Shown one piece after another: positions 1 through 5,304 of a stretch of DNA of 8,565 nucleotides. The position numbers were made by a program, and so were the translations under genes. Under the pieces are notes generated by a model. That model saw only the letters and a list, made by a program, of their open reading frames with translations. It ran no database searches and was not told the origin of the DNA. Source of the stretch: Candidatus Nomurabacteria bacterium (GTDB lineage: Bacteria > Patescibacteriota > Saccharimonadia > Saccharimonadales > Saccharimonadaceae); NCBI GenBank assembly GCA_031264785.1, contig JAISDN010000029.1, positions 1-8,565 on the forward strand, written 5' to 3'. How positions within the stretch are numbered: position 1 is the first letter of the stretch; every line of letters begins with the position of its first letter.

Positions 1-997
1 TTCCAAACCGCCGGCCCGTTATACCGAAGGTTCGCTGGTCAAAAAACTGGAAAGTTTGGGGATTGGCCGGCCTAGCACTTACGCCACCATCCTCGAGAAT
101 ATTCAAAAACGCGGCTATGCTGAAAAGGGCGCCAGCGAGGGCAAACCGATTGATTTAATTGAATTAAAATTGGTCGGCGCGGAAATTTCGCGGGCGATTA
201 TCACCGAAAAAACCGGCTCGGACAAGGGAAAACTGATTCCGACGGCGCAGGGCGAAGTGCTGAGCGGCTTTTTGAGCCAATATTTCGCGCAGGTGGTGGA
301 TTACGACTGGACGGCCGAAATGGAGAAGGAGCTGGACGACATCGCCGAAGGCAAGCTGGCGCAGGTCAAGATGCTGAAGGAATTTTACAAGCCGTTTCAC
401 GCCCTAATCGAAAAATCCGGCTCGATTGATAAAAAATCTGTCGCACAGGGGCGAGAACTGGGCGTTGATCCCAAAACTGGCAAAACAGTTTCGGCCCGCG
501 TTGGGCGATTTGGGCCGATGTTACAGTTGGGCACGTCCGAGGACGAGGAAAAACCGCAATTTGCGCCGCTGCCAGAGGGCGTTAATCTGAAAGATGTCAC
601 GCTGGAACAGGCCCTGAAGGCCTTTGAATTGCCGCGACTGGTCGGCAAAACCGCCGACGGGCAGGAAATTTTGGCTAATATCGGCCGGTTTGGGCCGTAT
701 ATCAAGGTTGACAAGCTGTTTGTCAGCATCAAACCGCTCGATCCGCACAAAATCACGCTGGACGAGGCTCAGAAACTTTACGACGAAAAACTAGCCGCCG
801 AAGCAGCCAAAAACATCGCCGATTTTGGCGAAATCAAGGTCTTAAACGGCCGATTCGGCCCATATGTGACCGACGGCAAGAAAAATGCCAAAATTCCCAA
901 AGACACCGACCCGAAAAAATTAACCGAAACCGAAGCCCAAAAACTACTGGACGCAGCCCCGTCCAAGAAGACTTTTCGTCGCCGAGCCAAGAAATAA
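1..997 (+). CDS. topA: DNA topoisomerase I, C-terminal part (5' end outside window)
   Basis: Type IA topoisomerase, which relaxes negatively supercoiled DNA through a tyrosine-linked single-strand break. The frame is open from base 2, so the gene starts before the window; the TTG at base 56 is an internal leucine codon. The first visible residues, PPARYTEGSLVKKLESLGIG followed by RPSTYA, are the highly conserved type IA block after the catalytic tyrosine domain. Further on, three GRFGP motifs (bases 503-517, 683-697, 848-862) lie about 55-60 codons apart, which marks topoisomerase C-terminal repeats (PF13368 type). The protein ends in a basic tail (KKTFRRRAKK) and stops at TAA 995-997. No Cys4 zinc ribbon is present, unlike E. 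coli TopA. The toprim domain and active-site tyrosine are not in the window. Identification is secure; full length is unknown. Confidence 0.96.
   Translation, partial: SKPPARYTEGSLVKKLESLGIGRPSTYATILENIQKRGYAEKGASEGKPIDLIELKLVGAEISRAIITEKTGSDKGKLIPTAQGEVLSGFLSQYFAQVVDYDWTAEMEKELDDIAEGKLAQVKMLKEFYKPFHALIEKSGSIDKKSVAQGRELGVDPKTGKTVSARVGRFGPMLQLGTSEDEEKPQFAPLPEGVNLKDVTLEQALKAFELPRLVGKTADGQEILANIGRFGPYIKVDKLFVSIKPLDPHKITLDEAQKLYDEKLAAEAAKNIADFGEIKVLNGRFGPYVTDGKKNAKIPKDTDPKKLTETEAQKLLDAAPSKKTFRRRAKK
503..862 (+). repeat. Three GRFGP-containing protein repeats in TopA
   Basis: GRFGP is encoded at 503-517, 683-697 and 848-862. Each copy sits in a similar context: a short strand ending in V/I/N before it and an aromatic or hydrophobic strand after it. 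The units are protein-level repeats of the topoisomerase C-terminal repeat type, thought to contact DNA; the nucleotide sequences differ. Confidence 0.8.
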
Positions 998-1019
998 GAC
1001 TGTGGAACCAGCCCACAAC

Positions 1020-1048
1020 TTGAATTTTTATCGTAAGCTTGATATAAT
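1020..1048 (+). promoter_or_regulatory. Sigma-70-type promoter of the Fic toxin-antitoxin operon
   Basis: A -35 box TTGAAT (1020-1025) and a perfect -10 box TATAAT (1043-1048) are separated by exactly 17 bases. The expected transcription start is at about 1055, the A of the antitoxin ATG, so the mRNA is probably leaderless. The promoter begins 22 bases after the topA stop, making the operon an independent transcription unit. Confidence 0.82.
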
Positions 1049-1054
1049 ATGACT

Positions 1055-1228
1055 ATGACAAAGCAGGAAAAAATCAAGGCTTGGAATTACGCATTAGGAA
1101 TGATTAGAGTCGATGGCCTGACGCCGTCGAAAGATTTTTTGACGATGGTTGAACAGGAAAAAAACGGTACGCTGACCACTGCCGATATGAAACGCACCCT
1201 AGATAAAAAATATAAAATCAAGCAATGA
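1055..1228 (+). CDS. VbhA-like antitoxin of a Fic toxin-antitoxin pair
   Basis: Small protein of 57 residues (59 if the in-frame ATG at 1049 is used). Its position directly before a Fic gene, the ATGA stop/start overlap, its size and its pattern fit the VbhA/FicA class I antitoxins, which block the Fic active site with a helix carrying (S/T)xxxE(G/N). The comparable stretch here is GMIRVDGLTPS, followed by a helix and NGTLTTADM, which resembles the VbhA layout of a helical motif, then EGLxP, then a G-E/T-L/I-T turn. In this alignment, made by eye and from memory, the conserved Ser aligns with Met and the inhibitory Glu with Asp. I chose ATG 1055 because it coincides with the predicted +1 of a strong promoter; ATG 1049 directly abuts the -10 box and would lie upstream of the transcript. 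There is no Shine-Dalgarno sequence. Context makes the antitoxin role likely. Confidence 0.82.
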   Translation: MTKQEKIKAWNYALGMIRVDGLTPSKDFLTMVEQEKNGTLTTADMKRTLDKKYKIKQ

Positions 1229-1842
1229 TTGACCCGTATTTGTACCCCAATACTGATATATTGATCAATAAATTTAACACCCGAAACCCAAAATTACTGG
1301 CCGAAATCGAGGCTAACTACACAGCCTTACGTTTAGATGAGTTGGTTGTGTCACCAATTGCGGGCGAATTTAACGCTGAACATTTGGCCACGATTCATAA
1401 ACATATTTTTCAGGACATTTTTGATTGGGCCGGCGAGCTTCGCACTGTTAATATTCTGCGAGAAGAACCAGTACTGGGCGGTTTATCAATTGAGTATACT
1501 GATCACACTAATATCGACAGTCGCCTAACGAAAGAATTAGAGAGTTTGAATATGATTGATTGGTCAAAGCTCAATCATAAACAGCGGGTTATCGAGTTCT
1601 CGCGCCGTTTTGCCTCAATATGGCAAATTCACCCGTTTCGCGAGGGTAATACCCGGACTATAACGACTTTTATGTGTGATTTTGCGAAAAGTAAGGATTT
1701 TGCGCTGAATACCGAAGTGTTTAAAAACAACGCCACGTATCTGCGGACCGCGCTAGTGGCCGCCGCAGCAGTTTTTGATGATTTGGGAGACAAGCGAAAG
1801 TTTGAGTATTTAGAGAAGGTTATTGATGATGCATTGAAATGA
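1225..1842 (+). CDS. Fic-domain toxin (probable protein adenylyltransferase)
   Basis: 205-residue Fic protein. Fic enzymes usually transfer AMP from ATP to a hydroxyl side chain of a target protein. The signature HPFREGNTR is at residues 136-144 (bases 1630-1656) and matches HxFx(D/E)GN(G/K)R except that Thr replaces the usual Gly. The catalytic His136, the acidic Glu140 for Mg2+, Asn142 and Arg144 are all kept, so it is probably active. The IFxDIFDWAGELR block and a following GGLSIEY segment fit the Fic fold and the substrate-binding flap. No inhibitory SxxxEG helix is obvious in the protein itself, which fits class I, where the separate upstream antitoxin supplies it. The start overlaps the antitoxin stop (ATGA), implying translational coupling; there is no separate ribosome site. 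Stop is TGA. GC looks lower than in topA or the TraG-like gene, suggesting acquisition by transfer. The target is unknown. Confidence 0.93.
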   Translation: MIDPYLYPNTDILINKFNTRNPKLLAEIEANYTALRLDELVVSPIAGEFNAEHLATIHKHIFQDIFDWAGELRTVNILREEPVLGGLSIEYTDHTNIDSRLTKELESLNMIDWSKLNHKQRVIEFSRRFASIWQIHPFREGNTRTITTFMCDFAKSKDFALNTEVFKNNATYLRTALVAAAAVFDDLGDKRKFEYLEKVIDDALK

Positions 1843-1911
1843 GTATTTCTTCCAAACCATAAACTCAATCCCTAGTGTATAGCATTAACATAAAACTCTA
1901 TATACAAAAAT

Positions 1912-1951
1912 TACAACATATTTTAGTTGATTTTTCTAAAAAGGTGTTGTA
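1912..1951. promoter_or_regulatory. Nested inverted repeat overlapping the promoter (possible operator)
   Basis: The outer arms are TACAACA (1912-1918) and TGTTGTA (1945-1951). The inner arms are TTTTAG (1921-1926) and CTAAAA (1936-1941). The 9-base centre (1927-1935) contains the -35 box, and the outer right arm runs into the -10 box. It is too AT-rich for a good terminator. The placement suggests a repressor or autoregulator site, but that is inference. Confidence 0.45.
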
Positions 1952-1975
1952 TATTAGAGATAGACTTTTTATAAA
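1927..1975 (+). promoter_or_regulatory. Tandem overlapping promoters of the sigma4/HARE gene
   Basis: Promoter 1: TTGATT (1927-1932), 17 bases, TATATT (1950-1955), predicted start near 1962. Promoter 2: TTGTAT (1947-1952), 17 bases, TATAAA (1970-1975), predicted start near 1982. Either gives a 5' leader of about 37-57 nt. I cannot tell from sequence which is used; the first shares its -35 hexamer with the duplicated cassette elsewhere in the window. Confidence 0.55.
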
Positions 1976-2007
1976 ATTGTTGTGAAATGCGACAGGTCTT
2001 TAAACGA

Positions 2008-2016
2008 AAGGAAGGA
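2008..2016 (+). promoter_or_regulatory. Double Shine-Dalgarno site
   Basis: Two overlapping AAGGA-type motifs (2008-2012 and 2012-2016) lie just before ATG 2019. They fix the start of the sigma4/HARE protein. The site contrasts with the antitoxin and HIT genes in this window, which have no such site. Confidence 0.8.
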
Positions 2017-2018
2017 AA

Positions 2019-3053
2019 ATGTCGGAGACGCCAGAGGTCAAAAAGCAAATCAAAAACACGGTGGAGAAAGTGCTGCAAGCCATTGAGCGCGAACGCGAGC
2101 GTGACGTTATCGTGCGTCGGTTTGGTTTGAACGGCCAAAAAGAAACTTTGGAGCTGGTGGGCGAAACGTTGGGTATTACCCGCGAGCGGGTGCGCCAAAT
2201 TGAAAAAACTACCCTGATTCGGGCCAAGCTTTCGCTGGACGACGGCAAAAATCCGGATTACGACGCGGTGGAAAAAACTATTGTTAAGGCGCTGGTGGAG
2301 CTGGGCCGGGCCGCTAAAACCGAAGATTTGACGATCAAAATCGTTGGCGACGCCGATCCGCTGATGCGAGCAGCGCTGGTTTTCTTGAGTGAACTTTCCA
2401 GCAAAATTTTGGTGACTTCGGAAAATGACCGTTATTATCAGGGTGTGGTGCTGTCGACCGACGATGAAGATAAGGAAATTAAAAAGCAAGTTGACAAAAT
2501 TGTTGAGCTTTTGAAAAAGCACGGCCAGCCGGTGACGGTGGACCAGCTGTTTGCGCTGACTACTGGTTATGAGCACCCGAACGAGGCCAAAGGTATTGCC
2601 AGCATTAGCAAGCAAGTTGCCACGCTGGGCGGACTTTGGGGCTTAACCAAGTGGCCAGAGGTCAATCCGCGCAATATTCGTGATAAAATTATGGTGGTGA
2701 TGAGCAATAACGGCAAACCGATGCACTTTCGAGAGATTGCCGAAGCCATCCGGAACGAGAATTTCAAGCGCAATAACATTACGCCGCAAGCGGTTCATAA
2801 TGAGCTGATCAAAGATCAGCGCTTTGTGCTGGTGGGGCGCGGCCTGTATGGGCTGACGGCTTGGGGCTACATTGCCGGTACGCTGAGCGAAATTATCACT
2901 GGAATCTTGAAAAAAGAGCAGCCGCTGCACCGCGAAGAGATCATTCGCCGAGTGTTGAAGCAGCGCCACATTCGCGAAGCTACTATCCTTCTGACCTTGC
3001 AAAACGACAAAACTTTCAAACGCATTAGTAAATCACAATACGCGTTGGCGTAA
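2019..3053 (+). CDS. Sigma-70 region 4 / HARE-HTH fusion DNA-binding protein
   Basis: 344-residue putative transcription factor. Residues 24-71 match sigma-70 region 4: RERD, RRFGL, an LELVGETLGITRERVRQIE helix-turn-helix, and a trailing basic helix. Region 4 of a sigma factor reads -35 boxes and contacts RNA polymerase. Regions 1.2-3 are absent, so this cannot be a complete sigma factor. Residues about 234-283 fit a HARE-HTH winged helix (PMHFREIAEAI, then ITPQAVHNEL, then RFVLVGRGLYGL), the domain also found in the Firmicutes RNA polymerase delta subunit. Residues about 159-205 and 288-344 look like further winged helices. I infer a polymerase-associated regulator or an accessory sigma/delta-like subunit. 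The start is set by a strong ribosome site, and the gene is monocistronic, bounded by its own promoters and a strong terminator. The domain calls are solid; the physiological role is not known from sequence. Confidence 0.88.
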   Translation: MSETPEVKKQIKNTVEKVLQAIERERERDVIVRRFGLNGQKETLELVGETLGITRERVRQIEKTTLIRAKLSLDDGKNPDYDAVEKTIVKALVELGRAAKTEDLTIKIVGDADPLMRAALVFLSELSSKILVTSENDRYYQGVVLSTDDEDKEIKKQVDKIVELLKKHGQPVTVDQLFALTTGYEHPNEAKGIASISKQVATLGGLWGLTKWPEVNPRNIRDKIMVVMSNNGKPMHFREIAEAIRNENFKRNNITPQAVHNELIKDQRFVLVGRGLYGLTAWGYIAGTLSEIITGILKKEQPLHREEIIRRVLKQRHIREATILLTLQNDKTFKRISKSQYALA

Positions 3054-3073
3054 AATAAAACCCAAAATCGACC

Positions 3074-3112
3074 AAAAATACCCTTGTCCGACAGGGGTAT
3101 TTTTATTTTCTT
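3074..3112 (+). terminator. Intrinsic terminator after the sigma4/HARE gene
   Basis: Arms 3074-3087 and 3091-3104 pair over 14 bp with one T·G wobble and a 3-base loop (CCG). A T-rich tract (TTTTTATTTTC) follows. The A-run on the left arm means it could also act weakly on the other strand. It begins 20 bases after the stop codon. Confidence 0.92.
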
Positions 3113-3113
3113 A

Positions 3114-3142
3114 TTGATTTTTTTGACGGAGTGTGATATAAT
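3114..3142 (+). promoter_or_regulatory. Promoter of the ABC-F transcription unit
   Basis: TTGATT (3114-3119), a 17-base spacer and TATAAT (3137-3142), plus an extended -10 TG at 3134-3135. The predicted start is at 3149, which is the A of an ATG opening a five-codon ORF. The ABC-F start codon lies 154 bases further on. Confidence 0.82.
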
Positions 3143-3148
3143 AAGGAT

Positions 3149-3166
3149 ATGATAGAAATTAAATAA
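3149..3166 (+). other. Possible leaderless five-codon leader peptide ORF (MIEIK)
   Basis: ATG at 3149 coincides with the predicted +1 of the promoter and runs five codons to TAA (3164-3166). ABC-F antibiotic-resistance genes in other bacteria are often controlled by translated leader peptides, so a regulatory uORF is plausible. The ORF is so short that chance is a real alternative. No convincing alternative terminator hairpin was found in 3167-3302. Confidence 0.3.
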
Positions 3167-3290
3167 TAATCAGCACTGTCGCCGCTAAGAAGCGTAGTTT
3201 TGTTATTGTTTAATTTAACTCTTTGAGGTAAAAGTCGGGTCGAGTGCAGAGCTGATGTAAAAAATGCTTGATTTGGGCTCGATTTTTGCC

Positions 3291-3299
3291 GGAAGGAAG
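3291..3299 (+). promoter_or_regulatory. Shine-Dalgarno site that decides the ABC-F start
   Basis: GGAAGGAAG at 3291-3299, just before ATG 3303. It supports 3303 over the in-frame ATG at 3264 as the translation start. Confidence 0.8.
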
Positions 3300-3302
3300 A
3301 AT

Positions 3303-4739
3303 ATGACAGTTAAAAATATTACAAAAAGTTATGATGACGCGGTGATTTTGGACTGTGTCGGTTTTAGCGTGGGCCAGCGCGAGCGGGTGGCTTTGATTGG
3401 TGACAACGGGGCGGGCAAAACCACGCTGCTGCGCATTATTGCTGGTGAAGAATCGGCTGATTTGGGGCAGATTCAGTTGGATGGGGCGGTTGGTTATGTT
3501 CCACAACAGCTGGAGACGGACGGTGCCGTTAGCGAGTTTTTCGCTAACGCTGAGGAATGGCTGGCTTTGCTGGCGCTAGAACAGGTTGGGCTGAGCGATA
3601 TTTGGGAAAAACCGATTCAGGTCTTAAGCGGTGGCCAAAAAACGCGGCTGATGTTGGCGCGGGCCTTGACGCTGGAGCCGGATTTTTTACTACTTGACGA
3701 ACCGACCAATAATCTGGACGAACAGGGCATTAATTGGCTGGCCGATTTTATCAAAAGTTTTTCGGGACTGGTATTATTTTCGTCGCACGATCGATTTTTT
3801 ATTGATATGGTGGCGAATAAAGTTTTAGAATTAGACGACGGAAAAGTTAAGACTTATGGCGGAAATTACAGTTTTTATCGCCAGCAAAAGGAAATCGAGC
3901 GGCAAACTTTGGCCACTGAGTATGAAAAATATCAGCGGAAGAAAAAGCAGCTGGAGCGGCTGATTGGGCGCGAACAATATCGGGCCAAATTTGGGGTTCG
4001 AAAGCGCAAATTAAGTGACGGCGACAAAATGTCGTTTAATTGGCACAGCGAACAGACCCAACGCTCGGCCAGCGGGCAGCTGAAGGCTCGGCGCAGTCAG
4101 TTGGCGCGACTGGAAGTGGTTGAAAAGCCGGAGCTGAAGCGGAAAATTCGCTATAAAATGGCCGGGCAAAACGCTGGCTCGGTTCTGTCGGTGCGCCGCA
4201 TTTGTAAAAGTTTTGGCGGCGCGCCAGTGATTAGTGACGTTAGTTTTGATATTCACGGCGCGGAGCGGGTTTGGCTGGTTGGGCCGAATGGCAGCGGTAA
4301 GACGACTTTGCTCAACATTGTGCTCGGTAAAATCACGCCGAACACAGGCGAGGTCCGGTTGGGCGACGGTGTTCGGATTGCTTCACTGACTCAAGAATTG
4401 GAAAATCTGGACCAAAAGGCTGTGGTGGCTGAAGTTTTTCCAGATTTTGTCACCTATGAAGTTTTCGGCACATTGCGCAGTCTTGGTTTGTCGCTACCTG
4501 AAATCAAGCGCCCGATTTCGCAATTGTCGCGCGGGCAGAAGACCAAAGTGGCTCTAGCGCAACTGATGCTGGGCAACCATCAACTGATTATTTTGGACGA
4601 GCCGACCAATCATTTGGAAATCAAAACTCGCGAAGTTATTGAGCGAGCGCTGGCCGATTTTCAGGGCGCGATTTTGTTTGCCAGCCACGACAGGTATTTC
4701 GCCCAACAGATGAAACCGAACCAAATCGTATCGGTTTAG
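3303..4739 (+). CDS. ABC-F family ATPase (ribosome-associated, no membrane domain)
   Basis: 478-residue protein with two tandem ABC ATPase domains and no membrane segments, the hallmark of ABC-F proteins, which act on ribosomes as translation factors or as antibiotic protection proteins. Domain 1: Walker A GDNGAGKT at residues 33-40, signature LSGGQ at 108-112, Walker B LLLDEP at 129-134, then an SHDRFF H-loop. A basic, helical linker of about 100 residues follows. Domain 2: Walker A GPNGSGKTT at 327-335, signature LSRGQ at 408-412, Walker B ILDEP with D432 and E433, then SHDRYF. The second signature has Arg for the usual Gly. I chose ATG 3303 because GGAAGGAAG lies 3-4 bases upstream and the family N-terminus (MTVKNITKSY) starts there. 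An in-frame ATG at 3264 would add 13 residues with no ribosome site. The substrate or drug cannot be named from sequence. Confidence 0.93.
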   Translation: MTVKNITKSYDDAVILDCVGFSVGQRERVALIGDNGAGKTTLLRIIAGEESADLGQIQLDGAVGYVPQQLETDGAVSEFFANAEEWLALLALEQVGLSDIWEKPIQVLSGGQKTRLMLARALTLEPDFLLLDEPTNNLDEQGINWLADFIKSFSGLVLFSSHDRFFIDMVANKVLELDDGKVKTYGGNYSFYRQQKEIERQTLATEYEKYQRKKKQLERLIGREQYRAKFGVRKRKLSDGDKMSFNWHSEQTQRSASGQLKARRSQLARLEVVEKPELKRKIRYKMAGQNAGSVLSVRRICKSFGGAPVISDVSFDIHGAERVWLVGPNGSGKTTLLNIVLGKITPNTGEVRLGDGVRIASLTQELENLDQKAVVAEVFPDFVTYEVFGTLRSLGLSLPEIKRPISQLSRGQKTKVALAQLMLGNHQLIILDEPTNHLEIKTREVIERALADFQGAILFASHDRYFAQQMKPNQIVSV

Positions 4740-4748
4740 CTAATACGG

Positions 4749-4757
4749 TGGTATAAT
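4749..4757 (+). promoter_or_regulatory. Extended -10 promoter of the HIT gene
   Basis: TGGTATAAT is a perfect extended -10 (TG at 4749-4750, TATAAT at 4752-4757). No good -35 is visible at 17 bases upstream, as expected for this promoter class. The predicted start (4764-4765) falls on the ATG, so the transcript is probably leaderless. The promoter lies 10 bases after the ABC-F stop. Confidence 0.78.
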
Positions 4758-4764
4758 TTTAATT

Positions 4765-5178
4765 ATGGAACTATTTGAGACAGAATATTGGCAAGTCAAA
4801 CTAAGCAGCGACCAAGCGAATCTCGGCAAATGTGTTGTGGTCGCCAAGAGTGAACCGAGCCGTTTGGCAGATTTGACCGATCTGGAATGGACCGATTTTG
4901 GCAAAGTTGTGAATCGGCTAGAGAAGGCTATTTCCAAAACTTTTCAGCCGAGCCATTTTAATTGGAAATGTTTATCAAACGACGCTTTTAACAGTGACGG
5001 CAGCCAAAAATACGCGCCGGCGATTCATTGGCATTTTATGCCGAGATATGCGACCGCCATAAAAATTGCCGACGAAACATTCGTCGAGCCGGAGTTTCCA
5101 AAAACCGTTAAGACCGAAAAGTTCGTTCCAGATAGTGTTTTAGCCGAAATCGCTGAAAAAATTCAGAATAATCTATAA
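4765..5178 (+). CDS. HIT-family protein (nucleotide hydrolase/transferase fold)
   Basis: 137-residue protein resembling HIT-domain enzymes, which cleave nucleotide phosphoramidates or dinucleoside polyphosphates. The N-terminal half contains CVVVAKSEP, like the conserved strand and loop of the fold, and the middle holds WKCLSNDAFNSDG. The active-site segment is AIHWHFMPR at residues 86-94. The canonical motif is HxHxHxx; here the first His is Ala86, while His88, the position of the nucleophile, and His90 are kept. Loss of the first His is seen in some HIT relatives, so activity is likely but substrate is open. There is no ribosome site; the start at 4765 fits a leaderless transcript from the promoter at 4749-4757. 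The gene ends in a hairpin terminator that belongs to the duplicated cassette. Confidence 0.82.
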   Translation: MELFETEYWQVKLSSDQANLGKCVVVAKSEPSRLADLTDLEWTDFGKVVNRLEKAISKTFQPSHFNWKCLSNDAFNSDGSQKYAPAIHWHFMPRYATAIKIADETFVEPEFPKTVKTEKFVPDSVLAEIAEKIQNNL

Positions 5179-5194
5179 AACCTAAAAATCGACC

Positions 5195-5233
5195 AGAAAT
5201 ACTCCCTTTTCAACAGGGGTATTTTTATTTTCC
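5195..5233 (+). terminator. Intrinsic terminator after the HIT gene
   Basis: Arms 5195-5206 and 5216-5226 pair over 11 bp with one G·T wobble and a single bulged T at 5203, with a 9-base loop. A T-rich tract follows. It is weaker than copy A because of the bulge and larger loop. It starts 16 bases after the HIT stop. Confidence 0.85.
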
Positions 5234-5235
5234 TA

Positions 5236-5264
5236 TTGATTTTTTTAACAGAGTGTGATATAAT
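5236..5264 (+). promoter_or_regulatory. Promoter P1 of the TraG-like ATPase gene
   Basis: TTGATT (5236-5241), 17 bases, TATAAT (5259-5264), with extended TG at 5256-5257. It is almost identical to the ABC-F promoter. The predicted start is about 5271, giving a leader of about 70 nt before ATG 5342. Confidence 0.8.
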
Positions 5265-5283
5265 GAGAAGATAAGGTGCTATT

Positions 5284-5304
5284 TTATGCTGATTATGCTA
5301 CAAT
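5284..5304 (+). promoter_or_regulatory. Possible second promoter P2 with a 7-base direct repeat
   Basis: TTATGCT occurs at 5284-5290 and 5293-5299. The second copy leads into TGCTACAAT, an extended -10 (TG at 5296-5297, TACAAT at 5299-5304). No -35 is seen. The predicted start at 5311 coincides with a GTG that opens a 15-residue ORF ending at 5358, overlapping the ATPase start. Weak evidence. Confidence 0.35.

Larger units (their letters stand above)
1843..2018. other. AT-rich intergenic region upstream of the sigma4/HARE gene
   Basis: This 176-base gap is strongly AT-rich and holds no convincing ORF. Its left half (1843-1910) shows nothing I can name and no clear terminator for the Fic operon. 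Its right half carries a nested dyad symmetry, two possible overlapping promoters and a strong ribosome site, all listed separately. Confidence 0.6.
3057..3142 (+). repeat. Terminator-promoter cassette, copy A
   Basis: Matches 5177-5264 across its whole length. Bases 3092-3142 differ from the second copy at only 3 of 51 positions; the left part is more diverged, with two single-base indels. It contains the terminator hairpin, the T-rich tract and a complete promoter. Confidence 0.85.
5177..5264 (+). repeat. Terminator-promoter cassette, copy B
   Basis: Second copy of the element at 3057-3142. The match covers the pre-hairpin AATCGACC, the hairpin, the T-tract, the -35 box, the spacer and the -10 box, and ends right after TATAAT. 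By eye about 77 of 88 aligned columns agree. Confidence 0.85.

Noticed and set aside
1001..1031. TGTGG/CCACA hairpin after topA as a terminator
   Set aside because: Only five base pairs with a seven-base loop, and the short T-run starts several bases away inside the next promoter. Too weak to call.
1049..1054. Earlier in-frame ATG for the antitoxin
   Set aside because: It directly abuts the -10 box and would be upstream of the predicted transcription start. It adds only two residues, Met-Thr; it would count only if transcription began earlier.
1923..2615. 230-codon minus-strand frame across the promoter and first half of the sigma4/HARE gene
   Set aside because: No recognisable domain. It runs through the promoter and ribosome site of a gene with clear sigma region 4 motifs, so it is a shadow frame.
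3121..3142. TTGACG at 3123-3128 as the -35 box of the ABC-F promoter
   Set aside because: It is closer to consensus than TTGATT but only 8 bases from the -10 box. TTGATT at 3114-3119 has the correct 17-base spacing and is conserved in the second copy of the cassette.
3264..3302. Upstream in-frame ATG giving a 13-residue longer ABC-F protein
   Set aside because: It has no ribosome site, the extra residues do not match ABC-F N-termini, and a strong Shine-Dalgarno site lies directly before ATG 3303.
3167..3302. Riboswitch, T-box or tRNA-like element in the ABC-F leader
   Set aside because: Only short 4-5 bp pairings were found by eye, with no T-box core sequence, no tRNA arms and no terminator stem.
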